Counted from the stretch's first letter, positions 48,072 through 59,775 are shown. The stretch is 64,000 nt of DNA from Paraspadella gotoi (GCA_051294375.1 CM119264.1:29703182-29767181), one strand, 5' to 3'. Numbers and translations: made by a program. The notes: generated from the sequence alone by a model not told the origin.

Positions 48072-51000
48072 AATCGCAGAATCCTGATTGGTCAAGCTTG
48101 AAATCGGAATCGACCAATTAGCTTGCAGAATCATTGGAACTGAAAATTCTACCCGTGTCATGAAGTTGAAGTAAAGTCAGGGAGAGGGAAGAGGAAGAAG
48201 GAGTAGTGGGACGTGCTTTCACTCTATCTGAGAGCTAATCCCTAGAAACGCCCAAATTTTCTCCTTCTTTCCGTTTACGTGCTTCACACTTGTGACTGCA
48301 CCGTAATCGCCTAGTCATCACGCATCTATCTCATTCTTTTTGGTTTCTTCCTTTTTTTCCCTTTTTGTTTAATCTTTTGTTAACTAGTGAATTAATTGGT
48401 TGTATTACGGTTCCTCTTTCTCGGGACCCCCCGATATTCTGCTAAATAACAACTTCCTCAGCCGGCTTGCGAAGGACCATTCAGCCGGGCTAATCTTTTC
48501 ACGATAAGGAAAAGAGAATGAAGCAAGAAGAGAGACGAGAGAGGAAGAGAGAGGTATTTTGCTTAGAGAAGGAGAGAGGAGAGCAGAGAGAGAGCAGAAG
48601 AGGAGAAAAGAAGGCTGAGATACATCGCAGAGATGAGAGTGGAGTGCATAAAGAGTACCTGCCCAAGAGAATTTATACGCGAGCGCATTTTGGTTGGTGC
48701 TAGCATTTTTTACAAACCTCAGCCGAAAAGCGACGCATGGTCTCCGACGAGAAGAAGAAGGAAACGAGGAAAGGTTAGGAGAGGGAGGGGTGGACAGAGA
48801 TGGAAAGGGCCGAATCAGAGCATTCGGTAAAGGAGGGGGACATTACAAATCAAGACGAACGAACGAAAGAAATAACCGGAACGAAATAACGAAGCGAACG
48901 AACGAATGAACGACGAACGAACGATACGAACGAACGAACGCAGGACGGAAATACGAACGAACGAAACGTGAACGAAACCCCGAACGAATCGAACGAACGA
49001 ACGAAATAACGCAACGAACGAACAGGAACGAGAACGAGACAGGAGAAGAGCGAACCAGGCGCGAGCCATAACGATAGGCTTGCCGTTTTATATAAAAATT
49101 AAGAGACCGATTGAAAGGGCCAACCAAACGACAGGAAAAACGAAAAAATACCTCCGAAGACTGACCCCGATCACCGGGTCCGAAATACGTTAATAAACGA
49201 ACACCATGGGGTACGAATGACGAGATGGAATTGTAAGAGAACTAAACAGAAACAGTAGAAAATTAATCAAAAAAAATGAAAAGAACGAAAATTCCGGAAC
49301 GAACTGCAATCTGAAGGCTACGCAGGAGATCAGAATGGAATGGGAGAAACCGCACAGGTAAAGGGGACCTGACACCAGGAAACGGCAGGTAACAAATGGA
49401 CGTAAGACAAGGAACACCGGTCAGGCATGAAAAATGACGAGCAACGGAAAAGTCGGCGGTAAAAAACGATGTTTCACCCAGCGGGAAGCGAAGGAGAAAA
49501 ATGACTGAAGACAAGCCGGTTGAAGACGACCGAGCACCGAACGACCCGACCGAACGAAAGATGACCATAACAACGACGAATTTAAGCGAGGACAAATCAA
49601 AACCCCTAGCAAGAAATTCAGATTTTTTTTGCAGTATACATATATATAAGCTTCGGTTCAATCGATTCGTTCATCACCCTTATTCAATAGATTTAAAACC
49701 AAAGTTTCCAACTTTGCCATTCAAAAACATTTATTTTACGTTTGATTTTTTACGATGATTTCTAAACGATTAATACATTCGAGATTTTTATATATGGGTT
49801 CTCTTTGAGTCGGTTGATTTAGCTGTCTTCAACACAAATACGCAAGAGATATCATCGCCTCGCACGATTTAGTAAGAGATCATGGCATTTTGGCCCACCA
49901 TAGTTCGCTCAGACTTGGATTCCAGGTAAGAAAGCCTTTCTGATCGAAATATGTCTGCAATCGTCTTTTTCATACAATTGACACGAAATCTTTCCTTTGA
50001 AACATCCCATTGAAGAGTGAGGAGCACCAAGACAAGGATTAATTTGCAGAGAGACTCGGCTCAATCCTGACAGTCTGACATAAAGACTCCGACTGGGAGA
50101 GTCTCAGCCTTGATCTGACAAGTCCTATGCAGGACCTTCGCCTCATTCTCCATTCTATTCATCTTGCTCTTAAGAGTGATGAGCGCCTCTTAAAAACCTC
50201 TTAAGTGAATGATATGGATAGATTCTTTCTCTTGTATCTGGTTTGTTCCCGTCTCCTCAATTCTCATATCTACATCTGAACTCTCATCGCGCACGTGGAA
50301 ACTAAATCTCTCCGAGACATTAATCAAACAAAACATTGGAGAATAAACCTGAATGGCAAAAACATGCAAAAAACTCTTAAAATTAAAAGTGTCCTTGCGA
50401 CTACGGATTGGATTGAAAACGGGTTTCCGTACGATTGGCGAATCATAAAAATGGTCGAATATTGACTAATTACCGAGATACTGCAATACATGTTCGATTA
50501 GCTAGGCAGAATCAAGAAATAGCTTACCGTCCGTTTAAATCCAGGGAAACAAAGTTGAACTCGCTAAATTATCAATATTTAAATCATATGTTATCTTTAA
50601 ACGATTCTCTACATGAATTTTGTAAAAATTTTTTTTTGTTTTCACCAACAAATGATAATCTTTATCCTTAATAATTTTTATATAAAACTATATTAGAGAG
50701 GTAAACACTTTTTGAAAAATTTTATCCTGTATTATACCTCAGGATAACATCTATATTAAATCAAAATGATTTTCTTCCCTTCTTTCAGAATCTGGTTCTA
50801 TATTCTCCTAATTCTTATTTTTTTTTAAATGTTGCCTCAAATCGCTCTTGTGTTTAATATTTATTATTTCAAACCATAAGTTCGTTCATCTATAGGCCCT
50901 TTCCTTTTTGAGCCTAAAGCATTCTTTTATTTCCTCTTTTCCTCTCTCCTAAAGCATATTCTCTTCTCGGCATGCACGACCTCATCTTCTCACCCTTTCT

Positions 51001-52544
51001 CCGTCTCCTCTCCTCTCTCTTCTCTCTCTTCTCCGATTCGAATTGATTTGCACATATAAACATCCCTTTTATAAACATCTCATTTAATCAAAAAATCAAT
51101 TCATTACGTGTGATCACAAGTCAATGCCTCCCACTAATTTTTGGGTTCACAAGATATCCACCCATAGAAATAATTTTTTGTTATTCATAACCCAAACATA
51201 GACTACACCAAAAAACAACTCGAGAGCTATTAACCAATTAAAAGCCTGTGAATCTTATCCCCCAAACCAATTACAACCCTTTGTCTATTTCCGAACAACA
51301 AGTGATATCGCGTCTATTGCTGCTATAATTTACTGATCAACTTGTGGGCTTTGGTCGTTGGGATGACCATATTCCTTCTTATTATTCTCCTTTCATTAAT
51401 GTATTCAAATCTGAGCTTTAAAAACCCCACTCTGCCCAATATCAATACCATATGCTTCTTCGCTAGGCAAGGGAGGACGTTCCATCTTAATCTCATCTTT
51501 TAAAGTAAAACCAAGAGAATGATCTCTTTAGGAATCCGTTTGCCTAATTTCAAAACCCAGCACGCAATATTTACCGCTCAGTAAAACTTTTTAGGCGAGC
51601 AAGCTTAACTTCGTTCGCAGTGCGCTGGCTCTGCTCTCTCTCATTCGGCGCTTTCTTATCTACCCTGCACGAAAACTGATCGACCGATCGAGGAAGAAGT
51701 GTCGATCTTTGACCTTCCTCTTCTTCCTAGTTCGCTTGTCTCCTCTTATATCACTACTTTCCGGATCATAAATGGAATACAATTATATTTCGTTCTCCTC
51801 TAATATTTTAGGCTTAACCTATCTATCGATTTCACAATGAAAATATAAAATATACCCAGAAAGGCACTTAGAATTTTGAATGCTGCAGGACTACCCTCTG
51901 CTGAGATTCTGTCTCTTCCGCAAATGTAATAATAATCTTTGAATCAACTTTCCCATTTTTTTCATCCCGCCTCTATTTTCTCTCTTGTACAGTCTATTTT
52001 CCTGTTATCTCTTACCAGTTCTTTTTTTTATCCTCTTCCTAACAAAAAAGTAGGTACAATCATAGTCTACAATCACTTCTCTTTTTTATTCGTTTTCGCT
52101 CGTAAATTCTCCTTATCTTCGTAGCAAAATCTCTCCTTCTCTCCCTTTCCTAATCCATATCACTCCAGGTCGTATCTCTCTCTAAATTCCTCTTCTCTCT
52201 CGCGTCGGTGTTCCTCTGCGAACCCCGATCCCAGATTCATTTTCCACTCCGTGCTCACTCATAAAATCCTCTTTTTCCGGTATTCGGATTACCTTAGTGC
52301 GGACGGTTTTTTTATTTCGCTCATGATGTATTCTTCTCTGTTTTCCCTTTTGACTGACCCCAGTCAGATTGTTTAGTTCGCCTATTATTGCCAAATTAGG
52401 CAAAAAATAACAAAAAGTAGCAGCGGACGAGGAAGCAGGAAAACATACGATAAAACAAGCGGGCGTTTTTTTTTAAACTTGAAGTAAGACAAAAAAAACC
52501 ACCCTTCAAGGATCCATGAGAGAGAGAGAGAAAGAGGGAGAATG

Positions 52545-52581
<37 letters not shown>

Positions 52582-53370
52582 CAGAGTAGAGAAGAGAGAG
52601 AGAGAAGCAGAAAGAGAAATCCGTATCGCCTAAATGATAAACTCCTGCAGCCGTAGTCAAAGATTTCATCTAGAACTGAATTTTCTTCTAACTCTGAAAC
52701 ATTCCGGACTAAAAAAAGCACAATTTAGAAACGATGCTTGGTTTTAGGTAGCTTATAATCCGGTTTCCAATATATTATCTATACCTCCTAATCTCTCTTC
52801 ACGCGTCAGCTGAAGGAAAATTTTCCATTCGTCTCTCTCTCATCTCTCTTCTCGTTCTCCTCTGCCCTCTCGCCCCCAGTCTCTTCTCCTCTCTCCCCGC
52901 TCTCTACTCCTCTCCTCCTCTCTTCCTCCCTCTCTCCTCCTCTCTCTCTCTCTCTCCGTTTTTTTTTTTTTTTTGTTTCATTTCTCTCTCTCTCCATGAT
53001 ACTCCTCGGGACTCTCCCTGATAATGCTCATCCTTTCATCGGTGCGTTCTCTCCTGTGGCTCATAACTCTCTTTTAAATTTATCGTGGTGATCTATCATC
53101 GGTCCATCTGTCGCCTTTTTAGCCTTCTGATGTTGATATTTTAAATTATGATTCGACGGTTCATTACAAATTAGAAAATGATTGATATAATTCCGATTAT
53201 TTATTAACTCTCTTCTAAAGCATAATGTACTCACGGACAAAAAAAAGAAAATAGTTCTTGAATACAATATGAAATGCCGCCAGTACGTATACCACATTCG
53301 TCATATAATCTATTACTTCTTGGATAAGTGAATCAAAGTTTTTCAGATTCCATGCCGGTCTTCGTATGCT
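48072..53370. other. Mostly unique DNA between the P450 copies; no gene recognised
   Basis: After the ~88-bp P450-intron match, this holds purine-rich DNA (48,500-48,640), a degenerate GAAC/AACG tetranucleotide array (48,855-49,040), long AT-rich stretches, GA tracts (52,515-52,615) and CT tracts (52,830-52,995). Short frames at 50,435-50,671 (+) and 52,182-52,403 (-) lack motifs and are left uncalled. Confidence 0.45.
48855..49040. repeat. Degenerate (GAAC)n/(AACG)n array
   Basis: Repeated GAACGAAC units with frequent indels. The Arg/Ser/Phe-rich minus-strand frames across it are artefacts. Confidence 0.85.
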
Positions 53371-53373
53371 TCT

Positions 53374-53580
53374 CTAAGTCAAATTAACGACTATAATCGA
53401 AGTCAAGCCCGATTTCCTATCTTTAGTCACGATTCCATTTGAATAATTATCCAAATAATCATGTCGTCCCAACTTAATCTTCCGACTCTCTCTCAGGTCA
53501 AGACAGCCAGTACGATGATTCCAAGTTTGGAAGAGTTGAAAGAGTATCTTTGCCATCCGAGCAGTAACTTCCGCCTTCAT
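53374..53580 (-). CDS. Possible exon fragment, EF-hand-like, unrecognised
   Basis: A 68-codon minus-strand frame includes ARMAKILFQLFQTWNHRTGC and LDLRES. Hydrophobic positions, a Gly followed by Leu two residues on, and a Glu closing the loop fit a degenerate EF-hand, but most Ca-binding acidic residues are missing. It lies where the terminal P450 exon of copy B would be expected, yet has no Cys-heme motif. No clear acceptor was found. It may be chance. Confidence 0.2.
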   Translation of the reverse strand: MKAEVTARMAKILFQLFQTWNHRTGCLDLRESRKIKLGRHDYLDNYSNGIVTKDRKSGLTSIIVVNLT

Positions 53581-53941
53581 TTCGCCAATATTTTTTAACG
53601 CGCAAAAGATTCATATCAAAGGATTATAGTAACAGAAATGCTAAAATTTCATCTTTAATCAAATTTCCCAATAAGCTTCCAAGTTTCATTTAATCATTCT
53701 CTAATTTTCTATTTCTTCGTACATAAATAAGAATTATTCATAATAGTATTCAAGTAATTTCAATAATCAGGTTAATTAAAACCTAAATATTTATCGCAAA
53801 GATTAATGGATTCTCCTCAAATCGCAAATCGTCACATGAATCAATATCCAACCAATGACCTCGAACTCAAGCTGAACCAATCAGTATCAATCGGTCATGT
53901 TCCCACTCTCAAACGTCTATGGTTGTCCAGCTCTCATAGAC

Positions 53942-56900
53942 CTGTTTTCCGTAACCGATGGGATCAAAGTTCTTTTACTCTTTTCATTTGTCTCTTCTTC
54001 TTGCATATCAGAATCTTTGTTTTTTGACATTCGCGACTGTCTTCGCCCAGACGTCGGCGGTTTTTTGGACCAACGCGTGAGAAGACACATTGCGATAATT
54101 TGTCATTCCGTGAGGGATCTCGATCATTTTTCGTATATTTTCTTATAATAAATTATATTATGTTTGATATCGGAAATATCAAAATACGAACAATTACATC
54201 CTTCTCCTCTACGGGTATTATGTAGGTCTTCCGGGAATGTGAGCGGCGCTCTTTTTTTCCAAAATAGTTGAAAATATAACGTATTGTCAAAAAGAGAGAA
54301 AATGTTTTGAAAAAAGGCTGCTTGCAAAACCAAGCGCAACAGCTGATACGACGAACAAAAAACTTTGTGGTGGACACAATAGTCACATAAAAATTTCATC
54401 TCCAAGCGCTTGTAACATCGCCGGGAGTAATCAGCCCACAGAATCAAATTCGGATCGGAGGCTCGGGCCGATCTCCCATGAGGAATTCCAAATCTGATTG
54501 GCTTACGACGTCCACTCTGGGAGATCGTTAACATCAACCCATTCAATGCTTGAGCAGAATCAGTCACTTCCGAGCATAACATTGGAATGAACCAATTCCT
54601 TTAACCCGTTTTTTGGCTAGTGTCGTCGACTCCCTAAGTTAATAATAAACCTAGCTTGTCTCAGCATCTTTTCCTAGTCCAGTCAATCGATCAAGACTCC
54701 TCCCCTGCCTCACGGNNNNNNNNNNNNNNNNNNNNNNNNNTCACCGTCACCTTTATTCTCAGAATAAAATCTCAGCTTGAATTGATAATATCCTCAACAA
54801 TACCGTTGATAGTGAATAGTAAATAGTGAATAGTGAATAGTGAAAAACTTCTAACCCTCACATCTGACCGTGTATCCTCTGATCTTTGCCGACTCTTCCA
54901 CGCATCTGTGAGGCAGAGAGAATTGCGTCACGTTGGAGAGACGCAGTACTTCGTCCATGAATGCGCGAAGGTAATGGAGTTTGGGTAAGTGAGTCATAGA
55001 GGGAAGACCGTCCGAGCCTGAAAGGTGAGGTCAGTTTGGCTTGGACTTGGTAAGTTAAAAAAAAAACAAATGGTCACGGTCATTCTCTATTGATTAAGCA
55101 GTTAGGCTTAAGATTTAGTTAAATGTAAAATTTAAGATTGTCGATCAATATATGTTCAAAGAGTTAGAATAAGCGATTAAAAATTAAAATTTAATTTTTT
55201 TTTAAATTAAATTTGTAAGATATAAGATTTAGGAGGAAAAAAAAGTACTTGTTTAAATTGTTAAAATTATTATTTTTTCCGAAGAAAACTACAGAGATTT
55301 AAAATGTAAGATATTAAATAATTAATAAGATTTGTGAGATTTAAGATAAAGGATTTACTGACCAAATTCTTCAATCAATTCCCGACGAAGTTTATCCCCG
55401 ATTTCAGGATGATGAAGAAGCCAAACGATCGTCCAGCTCATCAATGATGACGTCGTGTCAGTTCCCGCCTAAAGAGATTCAGAGCATCGGGAGTAGATAT
55501 TAGGCTAAGTTTAAACAAGCCGCAATTTATCTCTTGTTATCATAAAGAGTTCTGTTATATGAATTTCTTTTGTCCTTATTCTACTAAAATTAATTTGTCC
55601 TTAAAACTTTTGTCAATTAGTCAGGCATTGCAAAATATAGACGCAGTTACGGTGCCGATTAAATCGATGTAAAAAGGAACCGTGTCAATGCATAGGCAAT
55701 GAAAATAAAAATTTAAGCCTCCATTTTATTACCTATATCTTATATTTTTTTCACTTTCATTTTATTTCTGTGTGCATGATCTTTCTAACATCTATTTATA
55801 TGGCAGAAACCATAAATTTACAATTTTTCGCCTTTAACACTCTCTAATATCATTAAATTAATTATCATTATAATTAATCATTTTTTCTCACTTGATAAAA
55901 ATCATTGATGGAGAGCATCATATTCTCTCGCTGAGATGTTTTCCCCGGATGGTTTTCCTTCTCTTCCCGTATGAAAGTCGTCGATTGAAGTCCAGTGGTT
56001 CTGTGCGGCTCGTTCCAGGCGTCTCTTTCGTGCACGTATTTCACAGATCTCTCTGCGTTGCAGTTCCGAATCACGTGTCACGGCCTTCCCAGATTTTCTT
56101 CGGGGCTTTGGTGGTGTCTTTTGTAAACTGAACCAACCTTATGAGACAAGACAATGTATTTATTGTGTTTAATCTGTTTCATTACAGGGAGTACATGTGT
56201 AATCGTTAAATTTCAACAGTTGATATCACACCATCGGAGGACACAATACAGAGAGATTCGTGTTATCCCAGATTCGAACCGATCGAGCCACACACTCCCG
56301 ACGATATATGCTTTCGTGAGTCCAGGATTTCTTGCGTTAATCTCTCCGTTCTGTTCGTACAAAAACTTGAAATTGATATAGAAATCCAGTCTACCTTTGT
56401 CCGAACTATCTTAAACCGTCTATATCAGAGTCTCGTCAACCGACCATTTTAGAGATTGACGGTTTGCAGCTACAAGCGACTCGAATGAGGTCCTGGGTTG
56501 AAAAGGTCCTTATCTCAGGGTACAACATAGGCTTTCCCCGGACTGCGTTTCGCTTTCGATGTGAGCACTCTGGACGGCAAGGTTTGATAATTAGTTCCTG
56601 AAACAGCTACGAAACTAATTTTTTTTTATAAATCTGGTGTTTAATTTTCCTTCAATTTATTTTTATTTGTTATTTTAATTTTAAAAAACGCCGAAAACTT
56701 CGTTTATTCAACTCGGCCTGTGTATCTGGCCCTGATCTTTACAGCGACATGTCACCTAAAGATCTACGGCCTTTGCTGATGCAACATAGTTACATATAAT
56801 ATTCTTCAAATCAATAGTATAAAATATCGATTTCGGCGATGCGCTGCCTTATTTTTTTTCCCTTCCTATTTCAACAAAATCGTTTTTTTAAACGTATCAA

Positions 56901-57792
56901 CACGGACAATTTAATATTTAACGTCACTATTCAATTTATTAAATACAGACACTAACTTCAATTAGGTTTAGAAATGAACTTACATTTATGTTCTCCTCGA
57001 CATTTTTCCTCCGAATGATAAGATCGAGATGTTGATCTTTTGTGGAAGATGATCTTAGAGAGTGTCCAGTCTTGAAGAAGGATTCCTTGGAGGATGAAGA
57101 GGAAACATGTCATATCATGTTATTTTATGTCACTTCTCTCGTTTGTTTTAACATCAAGCAAAAATAAAACTGAACAAAAAAACTCAGTTTTTACTGTCCT
57201 CAGCTCTCTATGGCATTCTACTGAACTATCTTTCACTGAACACTCTGTAGACTACAGTGTAGTACTCTGTGACACTCTGTCACACACTGTTTAAAACCTT
57301 TGCTCTATGTTTCATTGTGTGGCACTCCGTACCACTATGTAGCACTATGTAGCATTGTTAATATTCCCTGTTGTATTCTGTGGTACTCTAAGGAACTTTC
57401 TTGCAATATGTCGCTCTGTGTTTTACTCTGTCGCACTCTGTTTGCATCTGTTAAACTCTCTTGAACTCCGATGCATCCTTTGCAATCTGTTGCACTGGCT
57501 AACCTCTCTTCCTTGGATTGATGAGCATTTGGCCAGCGTCCATTACGGGCGGTCGATTGGCAAAGTCTTTGCTCAAAAGCATTTCCTGAATTCAAAAAAT
57601 TTTAAAAATGAAATTAATTAGACATTTTTTAAAAAATTTTGTCGATTATCAAATAAATATCCTCACCTTTATGACATTGACATCGCAAACGAAAATGCCT
57701 TCGGACGCTGTCAGCCACGGAATTGACCTGACCCTCAGAATCGGTCCACACTCGCGAGACTTTTTGAGAAAGAGGTCAGGCCATTCGATCGG
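53942..57792 (-). CDS. Cytochrome P450 (CYP2-clan-like), copy B, lacking terminal exon
   Basis: Same gene structure as copy A, with two more upstream exons. Exons in transcription order: 57,792-57,667, 57,585-57,504, 57,085-56,984 (C-helix), 56,569-56,441, 56,366-56,232, 56,137-55,892, 55,468-55,363 (AGTDTTSS), 55,017-54,869 (EVLRLSN), 54,118-53,942 (PERF region, badly frame-shifted). The I-helix and K-helix exons are open where copy A is broken; the D/E, F and PERF exons are broken where copy A is open. No RHCMGE exon occurs below 53,942, although copy A has it 330 bp on. The first exon (membrane anchor, Pro-rich hinge) was not found above 57,792. A 25-N gap at 54,716-54,740 lies in an intron. 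Pseudogene or sequencing error are both possible; I favour error. Confidence 0.8.
54716..54740. other. 25-N gap in a P450 intron, probably spurious
   Basis: Left flank CTGCCTCACGG and right flank TCACCGTCACC match the continuous CTGCCTCACGCGTCACC of copy A at about 45,844-45,860. Only a few bases lie between them there, so the gap likely represents overlapping contig ends. Confidence 0.75.
54869..55017 (-). CDS. P450 K-helix exon (copy B, open frame)
   Basis: Reads HLPKLHYLRAFMDEVLRLSN, then VTQFSLPHRCVEESAKIRG and YT, with the ExxR pair (EVLR) that stabilises the heme core. The frame from about 55,000 to the donor is uninterrupted. Confidence 0.88.
55363..55468 (-). CDS. P450 I-helix exon (copy B)
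   Basis: Acceptor TCTCTTTAG|GCG. AGTDTTSSLMSWTIVW reads without interruption, unlike copy A. Small indels occur towards the 3' end before the TTG|GTCAGT donor. Confidence 0.85.
55892..56137 (-). CDS. P450 G-helix to I-helix-start exon (copy B)
   Basis: The second half is open and ends MMLSINDFYQ at CAA|GTGAGA, which joins AGTDTTSS of the next exon in phase 0. The first half carries frameshifts relative to copy A. Confidence 0.75.
56984..57085 (-). CDS. P450 C-helix exon (copy B, frame-shifted)
   Basis: Acceptor TCCTCCAAG. It begins GILLQDWT, supplying the start that copy A lost to the gap. The following WKNLHK equivalent is recognisable but shifted by missing bases. Confidence 0.75.
57190..57500. 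repeat. Degenerate CACTCTGT minisatellite in P450 intron
   Basis: About 25 imperfect units of roughly 10-13 bp built on CACTCTGTNG and CACTATGTAG. It fills most of the intron between the exons at 57,504 and 57,085. Both strands stay partly open because of the repeat. Confidence 0.75.
57504..57585 (-). CDS. P450 B/B' region exon (copy B only)
   Basis: 82 bp. Encodes EMLLSKDFANRPPVMDAGQM, then LINPRKR plus one base, with the F-x-x-RP pattern usual after helix B. Donor AG|GTTAGC. The single leftover G joins GA at the start of the next exon to give GILLQDW, so phase is kept. Confidence 0.88.
57667..57792 (-). CDS. P450 N-terminal-region exon (copy B only)
   Basis: Acceptor TTTGTCTACTCAACAG, 126 bp, 42 codons, phase 0, donor AAG|GTGAGG. 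Encodes PIEWPDLFLKKSRECGPILR, then VRSIPWLTASEGIFVCDVNV and IK, the beta-1 sheet region of P450s (GPI...V...VV.D...IK). It is free of frameshifts. Confidence 0.88.
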
Positions 57793-57974
57793 CTGTTGAG
57801 TAGACAAAGGGAAATAATTAAAAATCAGGATAGTGGCAAAGAAATTGAATGATTATTTGGCCTGAATTTTTATGTCCTCTATTGAAACCTTCCTGATTAT
57901 ATAAAACCCTCACCTGGTATATTCTCTAATTTTCATGTAAAGATTTAATAATTGGCGGGTTGGATAAGAAATAG

Positions 57975-58120
57975 TTGTTAGTTGTAAGTAGGTAAGGGTC
58001 GTCTCTTAATCAAAAGGTTTGGGGTTCTAGACCGTTGGGAATCCTAGCGATTGAACGGCACGGAGAAATTCATCCCGTCCGACGCAGCTGCCTGATTTGC
58101 AGCTCAGCGTTTGCTAATTT
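57975..58120 (+). mobile_element. tRNA-Lys-like SINE remnant
   Basis: A degenerate A-box region (57,980-58,000) is followed by GTCTCTTAATCAAAAGG at 58,001, resembling a tRNA-Lys (CTT) anticodon arm, and a B-box-like GGTTCTAGACC at 58,023. Spacing fits a tRNA promoter. After it comes a non-tRNA body ending near CTGATTTGCAGCTCAGCG. It cannot fold as an intact tRNA, so I read it as a SINE head and body. A poly-A or simple tail was not clear. Confidence 0.4.
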
Positions 58121-58129
58121 ATCAACAGT

Positions 58130-58790
58130 CTATAATTCAATTTAAAACAAAAAAAATTATTCGATTTGGAATGAAATGTTAAACAAGTTTTTTTTTAACT
58201 GTTCGTGGTGAAGTGAAAAAACAAAAAGAATAGCTATTTGATGTAGCTTTAATTTAAGTCTTAAGACGACAAGCCGTACCACTATATACGTACAAACGAA
58301 AGAAAACAAGTTTTGAGAAAAGAAAAGTATTTTGTAAACTGGATCCTCAGATCGAGTTGAGTTGAGAAAAGAGATTCGACAGCAGACGAATTTGACACGA
58401 ATTTGGCTGAGATCAACTTTTTTTAGTCTGAAGTCTGAAGATTTTACTAGTTTTTTTCTGGATGGGGGGGCGGAGGTTGTCGAATTCGTGTTTTAATTAA
58501 TTAGGATCGAGTTGTTCAGGATTTTTAATTTAATTTTGGGGTTCGTATGATTTAAGCAACAAAAAAATCCCCCAAAAAATCCCCAAAAATATCAGAATAA
58601 AATACTATTTTAAATATGATAACTACAACAACTGACCAAGAAAACAATTAAAGATAATACCATTGACAATAACATATTCATTTAATTTGTTTCTATTTAT
58701 TTTTTTTAATTTTCATTCAAATATTAATTAAAATTATAAAATAAAATTAAAACCAAGGTTGAAATGGTGCCTTTGTTATCATGGCTCAAT
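58130..58790. other. AT-rich intergenic DNA, no gene seen
   Basis: This is the interval where the missing first P450 exon might lie. I found no hydrophobic anchor followed by a Pro-rich hinge on the minus strand. Confidence 0.4.
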
Positions 58791-58849
58791 TTTTAAGTAA
58801 TATTAAAAAGATAAATGAAGAAGACAATGACGACCTTGGCGAAGAAGAA

Positions 58850-58920
58850 GAAGAAGAAAAAGACGACGACTACAATTACGACGACGGTGACGACGACGAC
58901 GACGACGACGACGACGGCAC
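58850..58920. repeat. (GAC)n array
   Basis: GAAGAA then GACGAC repeats in CpG-rich context. Confidence 0.9.
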
Positions 58921-59029
58921 TCAGGGAAAAGGCAATTAGAAAATCTGATGCTTCGTCTATTGGCATCGAAAACCAAGTAGAGATTGGGAGATGAAGAGGG
59001 AGGATAGAGGGGGGTGGGAGAAGGCGTTG

Positions 59030-59160
59030 GTTAGAAAGGGGAGGTTAGAAAGGGGAGGTTAGAAGCGTGAGGTTAGAAAGGGGAGGTTAGAAAGGGGAAG
59101 TGAGAAGGCGGGCTGGTTACTAAAGGGAGGTTAGAAAGGGGAGGTTAGTAAAAGGAGGTT
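59030..59160 (+). repeat. 15-bp minisatellite GGAGGTTAGAAAGGG
   Basis: About eight units, most exactly 15 bp, with a few altered ones towards the 3' end. Confidence 0.85.
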
Positions 59161-59775
59161 AAACAGTAGGGAAAGAGGAAGAGATTTTAAAATGTGGAAT
59201 TGAAATGCGATTCATCGACTATGATATGCAACTAATTGTAACGTCGCTTTTTAAAGATTTGTATGAAATTTTAACTACTGTTTATCACAAAAATTGGCAG
59301 GAAAAATGAGTTTGTTCTTCCAGACGAGTGGCATAATTCGATGAAAATGCGAAACGGCACACTGGCATCCATTTTTTATGGCACGAAACTCGATGGAAGC
59401 ATTCGAATTTTGACCAAAAGATTCAGAGAAATAGAATCGGATTCCATCTGAGATCAAAAGTTAATTCCATCGCGTGAAAGAGAAAAGAAAGTAAGGCAAA
59501 CTCGCCTGACCTTTCTCTTTGAAGAACTAGCATTGTTGATGCCGTTTATCATTGCCCAGGCTTGATTGCCCAGGTTCACCGATTTGACTTCGTTCCAGCC
59601 CTATTTTTTGGCTACCAGAAAGAGCTTAATTAGCCACATTTAGCTCTTTATTAAAAATTTACATATTAGCAGTATTTGTATAAGTAGCAGCGCCTTTGAA
59701 AAAAAAATAGCTTCAATGTGGCAACTATTGGATGGCAGCAATGGCTACGAAAAAAGAGGCGGTAGCGGCCTAACG

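Noticed and set aside
57335-57595. 86-codon minus-strand frame
   Set aside because: It overlaps a real P450 exon in the wrong frame and otherwise reads the CACTCTGT repeat.
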